Shown in pieces: positions 53,604 to 63,700 of a stretch of 64,000 bases of DNA (the stretch's first letter is position 1; the number at the start of each line of letters is the position of its first letter). Below the pieces are notes generated by a model, which was given only the letters and a program-made list of their open reading frames with translations, was not told the origin of the DNA and did not search any database. The stretch is taken from NCBI RefSeq assembly GCF_050947875.1, contig NC_134572.1, positions 161,035,105 to 161,099,104 of the forward strand. The letters are read 5' to 3'. The DNA comes from Dermacentor variabilis. Taxonomy: Eukaryota > Arthropoda > Arachnida > Ixodida > Ixodidae. Position numbers and translations under genes: made by a program.

Positions 53604-54690
53604 TTAAGGCGTCAACTGCGCCTTCTGACTGGGTGTTGTGTCCATGGCCTCTTGAGAGGCGCTGGACACGCGCTCTTGCGAGCGGTGTGTTTTCTGCGAA
53701 GGCCTTGTCTCTGAAGGCAAGGCCTTGGAGCCCACCGTCCTGGTGATTGGTGGGCTAGTCTTGACCTCGGAGCTGGGCTGACTGGTGCCAGCACCAGCAG
53801 AGGCCTCCACTGTGGACAAATTCGGGAGAAGTAGGGCAGCCTTCGCTACTCCCACCATCGGGGCGGGTGGCGTTGCCGCACGCTCGCTACGCGTGGTGCT
53901 GGCGTCCGCCAAGTGCCGTTGTGGTACTGCCCCCCGGCGTACCACTTCGGCGAAAGATGCAGTCTGTGCAAAAGTTTGTGAGGTGCGTTGCCTTGGTTCT
54001 CTGAAAGTTATGTTTTCTTTTAACTTTATTGTAATTATTTCTTTTTCTTTCTTCCAGACTGCGCATGATCGGGAATATGCTGGGTGACCACCATTACAAT
54101 TGCTACAATGGGGCTCAGCCTTACAGTCATCTGCAGAGTGGTCATTGATGCCACATTTCGCACATGTTAGCAGCCCTCGGCAGCTGTGGGAAGCATGACC
54201 AAACCTCTGGCATTTAAAACAACGTCGAGGGTTTGGGATGTACGGTCGTACTCTGATTTTGGTACATCCAGTCTCTAATGTCTCGGGTAACGTGCTAGAG
54301 CCAAAGGTAATAATCAGGTGCTTAGTTGGCAGTTCCTTGTTGTCACGCCTAATCATTATTCTTTGTACACTTATTACGTTTTCATCCTTCCATCCTTTCA
54401 GGAGTTCTTCTTCGGTCAAGTCCATCAAGTCTATGCCAGAGATTACGCCTTTCGCCGTACTCATGGTTCGGTGTGCTGTCACACTGACAGGGATGTCTCC
54501 AAGTTGTACAAGGTTTGTTAGCTTGTCGTGTTGTGCTTTGTCTTTTAGTTCTAGTAATAGGTCCCCACTGGCCAGCTTGGTGATATTATAGCCGCCTCCA
54601 ATGGTGTCTGCGTGATGCTTCGCGACAACGAATGGTGAAATTGTTCTTGCTTTCTTGTCAGGTTTATCACTGTGGACAACGTGAAATTTC
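53604..54690 (-). pseudogene. LINE ORF1, gag-like protein with three zinc knuckles
   Basis: The minus-strand frame is open from an in-frame TAG near 54690 to 53604. It reads DKKARTISPFVVAKHHADTI, TKLASGDLLLELKDKAQHDK, then IRVRPYIPNPRRCFKCQRFG. Knuckles: CFKCQRFGHASHSC, CAKCGINDHSADDC, CSNCNGGHPAYSRSC. A Pro/Ser/Thr-rich tail follows. It would bind element RNA. The start of the native ORF lies upstream of the stop, so the copy is probably broken at its N-terminus. Confidence 0.87.
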
Positions 54691-55312
54691 TAGAAAGTCT
54701 GAGTGCCTTTTAAAAAAAGTGAAACGTAGCATCGGTGCGCCCCTTTTTAGAGGGACGATCGGTACAGAAGGGGTTGGAAGTGCCCATGAAATGTGTTGAG
54801 TATTCAGCGACGATGCCAGTCACCCACCACCAATCCCAACAAGGGGACACGGCAGGGTACGCGGTCAAGCAAACCCTACCATGCCAACTCTACGTCGTCG
54901 CTATAACCACATATGGTATAACCAAGGTAGGTCATAGCGCACCAGGTTAAGCCTCGCCGCCTGGAATGTTGGAAGTTATCAGAAGAAAAAGAAGACAGGA
55001 AAGGCTAAAAGTGAGAGGGAAAGACGAAGATGTGCGAAGAGAGAGACAGGAAAAGGCGACTGCCGATTTCCCCCGGGTGAGTCAGTCCAGGGGTGCCGTC
55101 TACGCGAAGCCGAGGCCAAAGAGGTGTGTTGCCTCCACCGAGGGGCCGTAAAGGTCCTAACACCCGGCATCGGCTCAACTCCCAGGATCCCCTTTTCCCC
55201 GGACACGGCTAAGCCGCGCACGGCTACACGCGGGAGGGTCTAACCCCCATGTGTTCGGGTACATGGTGTTGCGACACACCAAACGCCTGCTGACGCAGAC
55301 GCCCCTGCGGGG
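54691..55312 (-). other. LINE 5' UTR and ORF1 leader
   Basis: A GC-rich leader between ORF1 and the target duplication. On the forward strand it has a purine-rich stretch (54980-55060) and GCCGCGCACGGCTACACG near 55212. In I-type LINEs the promoter is internal to the 5' UTR; no specific motif was identified. Confidence 0.55.
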
Positions 55313-55326
55313 TGGAAGTTGATCCA

Positions 55327-55768
55327 AGAACTTGGTTCGAGAACACAGACTACCATAACAACATGGGTCCTGTTTCAGAGTAGCTTACTGAATTATTTAA
55401 CAAACGTACGCAAACAAAGGGTCACAGTTCTGTTAGAATCCAGAGCACAGGTACCAAACGAAATCATCACGATTTTCACAAGGAAAATGACTTGCCTTTT
55501 TCACGATGCCGACCATGACATAGCGGAGAAAAATGAAGTCTGTTTTCAATGAGCGGCATGAAGCAAGGGTTTCCATTGGAATGAGGTGAAATAAGCCTGA
55601 GATCATGGATTAGTTTCCCACTCAGGACAACAGGATTGAAGACGCACTGCTGATGCGAACAAGGAATAGAATTGCCGGCCACTGAGGAGAAACTACGGCA
55701 AAGCTCAAGCTGTAGGCACCGATGACCCACGCAAGATAATCAGAGCATTCGTGCGAGAGGAGCTACAG
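55327..55768 (+). pseudogene. Gypsy E gag, middle part
   Basis: It resumes RTWFENTD in the frame of 49176-49361, then shifts: RVTVLLESRAQVPNEIITIF and RKMTCLFHDADHDIAEKNEV. These match the capsid region of element C (ARVQGSNESVTTYTEDMTRH) position by position. It ends with RKIIRAFVREELQ at the second LINE junction. Confidence 0.8.
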
Positions 55769-55838
55769 AGAGAGAGAGAGAAAAGATAATTATTTTTGAT
55801 GAGATGGGGTGACTACCTCGAAGGGTGCAGCCCTTCGT

Positions 55839-57228
55839 TCAGGGCCCCATTGTATCGCACCACTCCGCATGGCCGCCGGAACAGCCGTCGCCCTTTGCAG
55901 GTCTAAGCTGGTCAGTGTAGTCTCCCTGGAGGAACGTGAATGAATAGGGGAGTAACCCTGAGGGCGTCGGCACTCCCAGGTGCAATGATATACTGTAGGC
56001 TTCCCTCCATAGTAGTGACAGTATGAGGGATATTGTGTCGGTTAGAAGAGGTGAAGAAAAAAGAGGCAGAAAAAATGAATAAGTTTGAAACTGTGGCCAC
56101 GCCACGGCATCTTCTTGGTGAGGGGAATTATAGGGTGGGCGGAAGGGTCTCCAGCTACCTCTGCAATATTGTAGAGTTTCTGTGTACTTCAGTGGCTCTG
56201 TCGGTGCGTCGTCTGGGTTGGACAGCTCTTCCGATGGCGTCCAATTAGCGAGCGCTTGGGCTAACGCATTAGCGCGTTCATTACCATGGGGAGATGCGTG
56301 TTCAGACGATACGCACACTGTGTAACACTGCGGGGTGTAACGATGTAAGGATGCGGTGTGTGTAGGGTGTCACCCTCCCTTGTGCCAAAGTCCTGCAGGT
56401 GGTCTCTGTATCAGTGACCGCTGTAATGGTTCCATCCCGTGCCGGCATGGTTGAAGCGTGTACAATGGCTAAGGCGATAGCAGCCTCTTCCGCCATGCCA
56501 CTGTCTACAGTGTTGAGCATGGCCGAAGCCCTCAGAATGTCTGTACTATCTAGTGCGACTAGACATAGGGGACGTCTCTATGGGTAGCGGGCCACGTCGG
56601 TACATAGGACAGGTCTGCTCAATGTGTCATCGCCAAAGAGTCGAGCCAGGGCTTCTTCTTTGCCTTTCTTAGCCTTTATGACGGTCAGGGTGAATATACC
56701 GGGGAATTGGGGCCACGCAAATTTTGTTGCGAATGCTAAGCGCAAGAAGTGTGCGGTCTTCATCTTGTGGTTTTCTTGGTGTTTGGTATCCTAGCCGGGA
56801 TAGAATGAGGCACCCTTGCAATGTTCACTGGAGACCTTGCACTTGGCTGTTAAGATGACCTTCGACTAGTTCGCGGATGGTGTTGTGCACCCTGAGTCGT
56901 AGTAGGAGCTGCATGGACGCATGTTGGGGTAGTCCCAGTGCTGTACGGAGGAAGGTGTCCATCTGGTGCATCTCGGTTTGAGTCAGCTTATGATAGGGGA
57001 GGCGCTAGGTTAACCTGCTAATTATGAGGACTTGCACGATTCGGAGTACACCTTCTTCTTTAAGTCCTTGTCGGCGGTTTGTAATGCGCTTTATCATGTT
57101 CGCTACTTGGGTTATTTCTTGGCGGAGTATGTGTAGGATATGTGTAGGCTTCCCGTTGAGTTGTATTTGAAGGCCTAGTACGCATGACCTAATTCTAAAT
57201 AATCTTGCATTCTCCCGATGCGGAAAAT
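55839..57228 (-). pseudogene. Twin-primed LINE, RT C-terminus and RNase H (sense part)
   Basis: Minus-strand frames: 57005-57232 (RT thumb), 56302-56520 (EEAAIALAIVHASTMP, then TAVTDTETTCRTLAQG: RNase H Glu and Asp boxes) and 55839-56318 (HASPHGNERANALAQALANW, the last RNase H box, then EPLKYTETLQYCRGSWR). Several frameshifts. Same LINE group as the 5.95-kb LINE, but a different family. Confidence 0.8.
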
Positions 57229-57642
57229 GCATCTATGATTATGTCCGAGCCTTTTTTACCTGACCGCACAGGTACCATCGGCCAAGGTAATATTCTGTCA
57301 AATATCATAAAACTTTGTGGCAGAGAGACTCCTCAGCGTTCGGTTCTCCCACCCAGATTCTTCAACGTAGCGATGGCAAAGGTACCACCGCTCTTCGAGA
57401 AGCTTCCGAACGTGCAGCACCTCCTGTACGCCAATGTTGTAACAATCTGTGTGACCACAGGGTCGGACGGCGCCATTCAAGGCGAACTACTAGAAGCAGT
57501 AAATATAGCACAAGGGTACGCAACAGCCGGAGGACTCACCTGCGCAGCTGAGAAGTCGCAGCTCCTGCATGTACTCAAAAAACGCCATAAGGCCGACATT
57601 CCACCAGCCATTACATTGCATCTCAATGGCAACGTTTTCCAA
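57228..57642 (+). pseudogene. Twin-primed LINE, inverted RT core
   Basis: Plus-strand reading IYDYVRAFF, then in another frame LPDRTGTIGQGN, CGRETPQRSVLPPRFFNVAM, LPNVQHLLYANVVTICVTTG, GYATAGGLTCAAEKSQLL and ITLHLNGNVF. The catalytic box reads YANV, where YADD is expected, so both Asp are lost. The orientation is opposite to its own 3' half at 55839-57228. Confidence 0.85.
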
Positions 57643-57652
57643 GGTGCTGCAG

Positions 57653-58245
57653 ACCTTCTTCTCTTCCTCGCAACCTCAAGCTGCTTCGATTGCTGACACA
57701 ATCGAGGAAGAGATCTAGCTGTAGCTAAGAGTTTCACAACTGCCGCAGCCTCAACCGAAAGCGATGAGCTAATCCACTTCAAGCCGGGACGTTCCCCTGT
57801 GCGCCCACGTTTGGGAACCCTGACGGCGTAGTTTCGTCGCCAGCCACCAACACCGCTGCCGCCAGCCCGCTGTGAGGGAAGGTTCGAAAAATCACGGTAA
57901 TTGAGGCGAAACCTTCGTTGTCGAGAAGATCGAAGCCGTTTGCATTTTGAGTGACCATTTTAGTACAAGAATGAGCAAGCTGAAAGTGACCACGTTGAAG
58001 AAACACCAGAAAAACATGTAAGTACAGCCCACTTGCCTAATACTACTAAAGCCGCACAAATTAAACCACTAAAGTCCCCCAAAACTATATAGGCCCAGCC
58101 CCGATAACGAATGTCTGAGCGTTCACACTCTGGAAGATGATGTACTGTCGGCGGCTCGGTAGCCTCCGCTTCACGATGACGGCAGACATGTGCTTCGTAT
58201 GGGCGGACGGGTCATGGGAGGCCTAGGAACGAACAGCACGGTAGG
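57653..58245 (+). pseudogene. Gypsy E gag, C-terminal part
   Basis: Immediately after the duplicated CTGCAG the plus strand reads FFSSSQPQAASIADTIEEEI, then stops and PQPQPKAMS. A degenerate zinc knuckle TCASYGRTGH follows near 58186-58215. It is the direct continuation of the 55327-55768 gag, with many stops. Confidence 0.65.
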
Positions 58246-58689
58246 CCTTGAACAATCTGGTTTCGAACAGCCAACGGAAGGCCCATGGCTAGAATTCGTC
58301 CCGGTCCAAGTGCAGCGGACCGCGGCTATCTGAGGCATTACCAGCAAAATGGAGTAGCCAGGCAGCAGCCTTGATTCGCGGCCAGAACCCGACGAGCTCT
58401 TGCGGCCTGGTACTTTGCACTTCTGTGCTGCTCCAAGAGCTTCTGCGAGAACTTCTTTTTTCTTTTTCTAGTCCTTCGCGTGTTAGTTCCCTATTGGCCG
58501 AATTTATTCCCTTGTCCTTTCCAGTCTTCTTCTTTTTCTTTATTTTTCGTTCGCCACATGCCAGCGTCATTGCCTCTTCCACGTCCTCGCGTCATTTCTG
58601 GTACCGCTCAAAACCACGGACACCGCACCACATGAGAATATCGCGGACATTACATTCACCCACCTGTGGGCCCAGTGAATTTTGCGAGG

Positions 58690-59520
58690 AAGAGGGTCAT
58701 ATAGCGGGCCCGTGGCAATTGCCCGTTCTGCAATCACTCAGGAAAAATAGGCCACGCCTTCCGTCGACGCCCAAACCGCGAGATGGGAATACGAGGGCTC
58801 GCCGTCAATCCACCGCATACCAGGCAAGGCCAACGACCTCTTGGTGTCACCGACTATCTAGCCACAACACATGGGATAGCTCTAAAACCTTCCCGTTCAC
58901 TGTTGCCAGGCCCACTACCTATTACTGCCGCGCCGGTTTGCGCTATCCCTATCCATGACAGGTCCGTTAGCCCTTATCCAAAAAAGTGAGAGCAGCAACC
59001 GATAAAGGCGCGGTTTCTCCCTGTCTAAATGCTGGACATTCTCTGCCGAGGAGGAATAAGGTACAAGGTCCATTTCGACGATCTAGGAATGGCACGCTAA
59101 TTTGTAGACTAAGCTTCGAAGTCAGGAAAACGTTACGTAAAAACGACGCGGCGTCACAAACAAGGTGATCATGTAACGTAGCGGTTATCCGACGCCGCGA
59201 ACTAACTGGATTGCAATAAAGATCAAGAACCACCCACCTCGAAGCACTTTGTAACAGTCATACAGTGAAAGCTATAGTAGACACAGGGGCCGCCTATACT
59301 TTCAGCAGTAGAGAGTCCGTGCAATAGTTTTTGCCACAAATACTTTGGTTTAGGACAAGTGCTGGTTAGTGTGGAATATTAAGAGAGAGAAACATACAGT
59401 ACATCAACAAAGCTCCGGCTTCTTTGATGTAGAGAATGTAGCCGTAGACAGATTTTGAGATATCATTGTGGCTCTAGACAATTTTATTCTACTTTGAGGC
59501 ACTGCTACCCAATGGAAGGC
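58690..59520 (+). pseudogene. Retroelement nucleocapsid and aspartic protease remnants
   Basis: The plus strand gives RARGNCPFCNHSGKIGHAFR at about 58706-58766, a zinc knuckle (C-x2-C-x6-H) with Arg where the last Cys is expected. About 540 bases later comes AIVDTGAAYTFSS (about 59270-59308), the protease active site with intact DTG. Further on is a stretch like IIVALDNFIL (flap region). Multiple stops. Either the continuation of gypsy E or a separate gypsy-like fragment. Confidence 0.6.
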
Positions 59521-60290
59521 AAAGAAATTCAAACAGTCGGTGCAATATTGGCTGATCACTCTTGCTGCAAAAAAAACTTTGAAGTTTAGAAATTCCGGAT
59601 CGGAAGAATATACACCCAAGGTTTTGTTTTCCTGCAACAAACACAACACCGCAACAATTTAGAGCGCTGCTCTAAACTGTCACAGGACCATTCCTGCTTA
59701 GGGTAAAATTTGGTAGGCTATTCTATACTTGATATTGAAATACTCGTGTAAAAAACTTGATAAGCAGTTATGAAGATATGAGTTTTATCCGCTATTTTGC
59801 ATAGACAGCCATTTTTCGTGCTTTTAATATATCCGTGCCATATCCCTATATAGTATGTTATAAAGAAACGAACTTTTATTTTCACCTGAAAAGTACGTCT
59901 CACTCTTAGAAGCACGCTGCGAAAGATGATGTGGAAAGGAATTATTTGTGTCAGGTTAGCCTTAAGGTCAGGTTTTAGCCAAGCCGTTGGTTGAGTATTC
60001 CCTCCATTCCCTTCAAGCCGTGACACTCAAACAACCAGAATGCGAATTTTTGTGGAACTTTGACAAAACTCACGCAAAGATTACTGCGAAATCTGCTTTA
60101 AGACAGGTTTTATCACATTCCGATGCATTCATTTTCTGTGGGCTATGGGCACCGTGCAATGAAGTTTGCCTGCACAAGTCGCGCCACTTGGCAGCGGCGG
60201 TGAGCACCCACGGGTAGGCCCTCACCGTCATTTCACCACTGTCCGTGGTGCGCTCAGGCCCGCCTGAAAGCCTGCTTTTCCAATTTCCCA
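59521..60290. other. No recognisable gene
   Basis: AT-rich with no repeat or coding family recognised, until the open frame at 60291. Confidence 0.4.
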
Positions 60291-60506
60291 ATGGATTCAT
60301 CGCGGCCTCTTGGCAGCTCCTTCGTGAGAAGTGTGAACAAAAAGAACAAGCGCAGATACTTCTGCGTTAAGGATTGTCACAACCGCGAAGGGGATGTCGG
60401 TATCAAATTGTACGGCTTCCCTGCAAAACCGGGGGAAGCAACCCGACGGCTGAAGTGGATCGTCGCAGTTCGTGTCGGTCTTGCAAATTTCTGTTTAATG
60501 AACTAA
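60291..60506 (+). CDS. THAP-type zinc finger-like open frame
   Basis: A plus frame of 71 codons: RYFCVKDCHNREGDVGIKLY, GFPAKPGEATRRLKWIVAVR. A C-x3-C pair, the conserved FP, and a Trp followed by basic residues match the N-terminal half of a THAP DNA-binding domain. The C-terminal CxxH and AVPTIF box are missing, which fits a first exon or a fragment. AATAAA lies at 60561-60566. THAP domains occur in transcription factors and in P-element-type transposases. This could be a host exon, a retrocopy fragment or a transposon remnant. Confidence 0.45.
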   Translation: MDSSRPLGSSFVRSVNKKNKRRYFCVKDCHNREGDVGIKLYGFPAKPGEATRRLKWIVAVRVGLANFCLMN

Positions 60507-61205
60507 GACGTAAATGCAAAAACAAGAAACAAATACAAGCAGCGGTATCCGTAAAAACACAATAAAGCGTCAACTGCATAAAAACGCGTGAACTGATTCC
60601 TGCTCTTGTAAATTAGGTTAGGTAGTTGTTCAGCTCGTCTTACTCCAAAACAAACGCGCAGTGGTTGTTACGTGTCAAATCTAGCTTCGTAAGCGCTCCG
60701 TGCTGGAGCTTTGTACGCGCTGTGTTTCTTTCTGCGCCAAGATCCAGACGCGAATTCTGGAACCGAGCTCATTTGTGCTGGTATTTTCTCGCGCTTAGAA
60801 CAACAGAAATAAGGTGGGAGTACACTGCAGCACACGTCGAGTATTCGAAAGTTAGTATTTCTCTCGCGCACGCTAGCGCATATTTGTTCAGCCTTCACGT
60901 TGTTTAGTCTCAGCTGATTGCTCTCTGTGATGCTTCAGCGCTAATGCCCCCTCACACTCGAGCCCGAACGACCATACCAGAATATGCTCGAGGCACTTTG
61001 TAAACGGAGAAATAAAGCACTTACCTGCCAATTCGCCAAAACCTCTACAATTGTGAGCCGTAAGGCACGCTCCAAGTAATGAAACGACAATTGACAGTTC
61101 AGACACGTCCACTGCCGTATTTGCTCGCCTAAGTGGCAGAAAAATAATTATTTGTTAACTAACTTTGAGTTCGACGTCGTAAGCATGGTTCCTATGTTGT
61201 AACGA

Positions 61206-61435
61206 CCTGCGGTTGTTGCCTAGTGGCTATGGTGTTGGGCTGCTAAGCACGAAGTCGCGGTATTAAATTCCAGCCATGGAGGGCAAATTGCGATGGGGTC
61301 GAAATACCAAAACACCTGTGTAATTACATTTAGGTCCACGTTAAAGAACCTCAGTTGGTCCAAATTATTCCGGAGTCTCTCACCACGGCGTGCCTCCTAA
61401 TCCCACCGTGGTTTTGGCACCTAAAACACCATAAT
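61206..61435 (+). mobile_element. tRNA-derived SINE, family 2
   Basis: The head CTGCGGTTGTTGCCTAGTGG has a degenerate box A, and box B GTATTAAATTCCAGCC is weak. The body contains ACGTTAAAGAACCTCAG and ends GGTTTTGGCACCTAAAACAC. Plus orientation. Confidence 0.82.
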
Positions 61436-61559
61436 TAAGTTTAAGCAGCTCGCTGTGATGTCCTAATACATGATCGTAGTCGTAAATCTGACGTCCTTTC
61501 TCAAGCGTCGGTGGTCCAAAATGGGCCTTGATGTTTTCGATTGCCTTAAAACCGCAATT

Positions 61560-61793
61560 TAGAACGTCTGACAGGTTTCAAACGAGAGCCGCAAAAGCAT
61601 GCCTCCGTAGCAGTGGCCGCCTCGGTGTTTCACGCAACTGACACGGTGGCGCTGACGGCTGAGCCGATCGGTGCGCCGCCTGGCCATTGCAGGGAGCCCA
61701 TAGTGCCCGCTGAAGTAATTCGCAAGATCTTGACTATAAGCAAGCGTCTTCGCTGTGCAGCCTTGGTTGAACAGCGCAGTGATGATACGAAAG
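61560..61793 (+). other. Possible exon ending in a consensus splice donor
   Basis: An open frame runs through PIGAPPGHCREPIVPAEVIR and KILTISKRLRCAALVEQRSD, and is followed by AAG|GTAAGTG at 61791-61800, a consensus 5' splice site. No family recognised, and the acceptor side (TCTGACAG near 61567-61574) is weak. Confidence 0.25.
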
Positions 61794-61864
61794 GTAAGTG
61801 TCGTCTCTATTCGAATATTTGCATTGCTCGGAGGGCTTGTTATGATTTTCGCAGGAACCTTTAA

Positions 61865-63060
61865 TGAGCCATCAAATTGTTATGAACTTTGGTTGTTAAG
61901 AACAAACTGCTATCATGTGATGAAGTTTGAAGTCACTGCAAAATGAAATTTCGATGCTCGCTGGTTGGTAATTCATTGTGCCTAATAGGTGTAGTTGTGT
62001 GAGGAAGCTCTACACTTTGATAAAGGCACTATCATTTGAGGTTTGTGAGCTTGTACTGAAGTTTTGGGTTGTGGCGTTGCTTTGGTGCAGTGTTCGCAGT
62101 GTTTATTGAGGTTTGGTGTCTTATGTCTCATTAAAAATTTATCTACGGTGCCAATGTGCGACTGGCCTATAGACTGAAGTAACGCTCTTTCACGTCATTG
62201 ATCCTGCATCGCCTGCATCGCCGTTTTTTCTGGAATCTCGTGCACATACGTAAAAGGACGAGATGGTAGCGCATTCAAAATATCAGTGTTCTTTCAAGCG
62301 AGTGAAGCTATTTTACTATAGTTTGCGCAGGATGCAAACTAGTGCAGACAAGTAGCACTGTTGACTGCCCAGTTCCACAACAGTGTCAAAGGGCATACGA
62401 CAAGAACTGCAAAAGAAAGAGCATTACGCTTTATGAACCAAGCTCCAAGATTCGCTCGCCATACTTATCCTCCTACTAGGACATTTATATGCATGTCGTT
62501 TATGTGTCAGGCCAATTCCGTCGATACCATGGTCGCAGCGTCTTGAATAACTCCTACACGAACCTTCAAACCGCTGCCTCCTGTTGACATCCCAGACAGT
62601 GTTGTCGCAATAAAAGCATAATTTTGCTCATCAGCTGCTCTACTCAATTTCTTTTACTCTCCAAACCACTCATCTCATCGAAAACCTTACTTCAGCAATA
62701 CAGCAGCTGTTCCAAGTAAATTGAGGCCATTAAAATATGACTATACATGAAAGTAGTGGCATTTGTTTCATACGTTCTTTAAACAGCTAATGGATGTTCG
62801 CTGAATTGTGTTTGAAGAGTGTTGAAGTTTTGTTGTCACGGTAGCTTTGCGCGTCGACTTTTCTTCACGGCGCCATTATTAAAAACGGTACGTTTACGCT
62901 CGTGTCCGCTTCAGGTTGAGAAAACAAGGACTGACACCACTCTCTTGTCGTTTTGAACTGTGGGGAAAAGCGAAAATCCTTCCATCTTTTTAGAACACTT
63001 TATTTGTACGGAGGGCCTGTTGGGAGTTGATTGGTTGCTCCCCAGCATGGAGCTTTATCT
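61865..63060. other. No recognisable gene
   Basis: AT-rich, with a small duplication CCTGCATCGCCTGCATCGCC near 62205-62224 and AATAAAAGCATAATT near 62608. No protein family recognised. Confidence 0.4.
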
Positions 63061-63700
63061 ATTTCTTTGTTTATTTATTTATTTATATTAAATAATATTC
63101 CTGTCTTATGCAAGACATAACTGGAACAGGTACTGATTGAACAAACAGGAGTAGCACAATAATGAACGCGAAGCAGCAACAGAACCCCGGGACGCATAGG
63201 CAGGAACATGGCTAAGTACTTAATGACAAAACGCTTCGCACTGCTAATCTTAGGAGTAGCCATTCACAACTTCCCACCGTTTTGCAGTGTGCGGAAAAAG
63301 GAAAAACAATCATTGAGATATCTGAAGTGCACAATACCTAAAGGGCCAATATGTCGTCTTTGTCGAACAATACCACTAGTCCCTATTTGGACAAATCAAT
63401 GAAACGAATCCTGTAGAAATTTATGTAGCGCGATAATGCGTTCATATGTGCCTCTAAACTTCAAATGCTGCAACGGCAAATGCTGAGTGTATATTTATCT
63501 AGAAAAGTTGCATTTATACTGATGATAAAAACGACAGAAAGCTGAACTAGTTGGTAAGGATTCATTATACAAAAAAGAGGCGAGGCGTGCAGACAGGACA
63601 CAAGAGTAGAGATGACATGATGATGTCAGATGACATGTTTTCAGAAAAAGCGATTTGAGCCATAGAAAATAATTTACAGCCAGTAAAACTCAAGCCTTAG
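63061..63700. other. Short (TTTA)n run and unrecognised sequence
   Basis: A TTTATTTATTTATTTATAT run lies near 63069-63088. The following 600 bases show no family that I recognise. Confidence 0.45.

Larger units (their letters stand above)
49362..55312 (-). mobile_element. I-superfamily LINE, about 5.95 kb, 14-bp target duplication
   Basis: A minus-strand LINE with ORF1 (three zinc knuckles), then endonuclease, RT, RNase H and a 3' UTR ending in CAAATCAATCAA at 49362. Flanked by TGGAAGTTGATCCA at 49348-49361 and 55313-55326. The 5' end lies at about 55312 in a GC-rich leader. Length and both flanks indicate a full-length insertion. RNase H after RT and a gag-like ORF1 point to the I group. 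Frameshifts and active-site changes make it inactive. Confidence 0.93.
55769..57642 (-). mobile_element. 5'-inverted (twin-primed) LINE
   Basis: The 3' part lies on the minus strand (57228-55769: LGLQIQLNGKPTHIL, QVANMIKRITNRRQGLKEEG, then RNase H pieces VTDTETTCRTLAQGRVTP and HASPHGNERANALAQAL). The 5' part is inverted on the plus strand (57228-57642: RT core). The inverted piece ends (LHLNGNVF) about where the sense piece begins, as twin priming produces. Flanks GGAGCTACAG (55759-55768) and GGTGCTGCAG (57643-57652) look like a diverged 10-bp duplication, and gag is continuous across them. Confidence 0.85.
48882..59520 (+). mobile_element. Ty3/gypsy element E (plus), gag interrupted by two LINEs
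   Basis: A primer site (TGGTGGAGGTACTTG, 48996-49010) is followed by a gag start at 49176. Gag is broken at 49361 by a LINE, resumes at 55327, is broken again at 55768, and resumes at 57653. Nucleocapsid and protease-like remnants follow to about 59520. RT, RNase H and integrase are absent. The left limit is approximate. Relative order: gypsy first, then the two LINEs. Confidence 0.8.

Noticed and set aside
53604..54482. A host zinc-finger gene
   Set aside because: The three CCHC knuckles belong to the LINE ORF1, upstream of and in the same orientation as its endonuclease-RT-RNase H.
48882..59520. An endogenous virus with envelope
   Set aside because: The gypsy-like segments contain gag, protease or pol only. 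No envelope-like signal peptide or transmembrane glycoprotein frame was seen.
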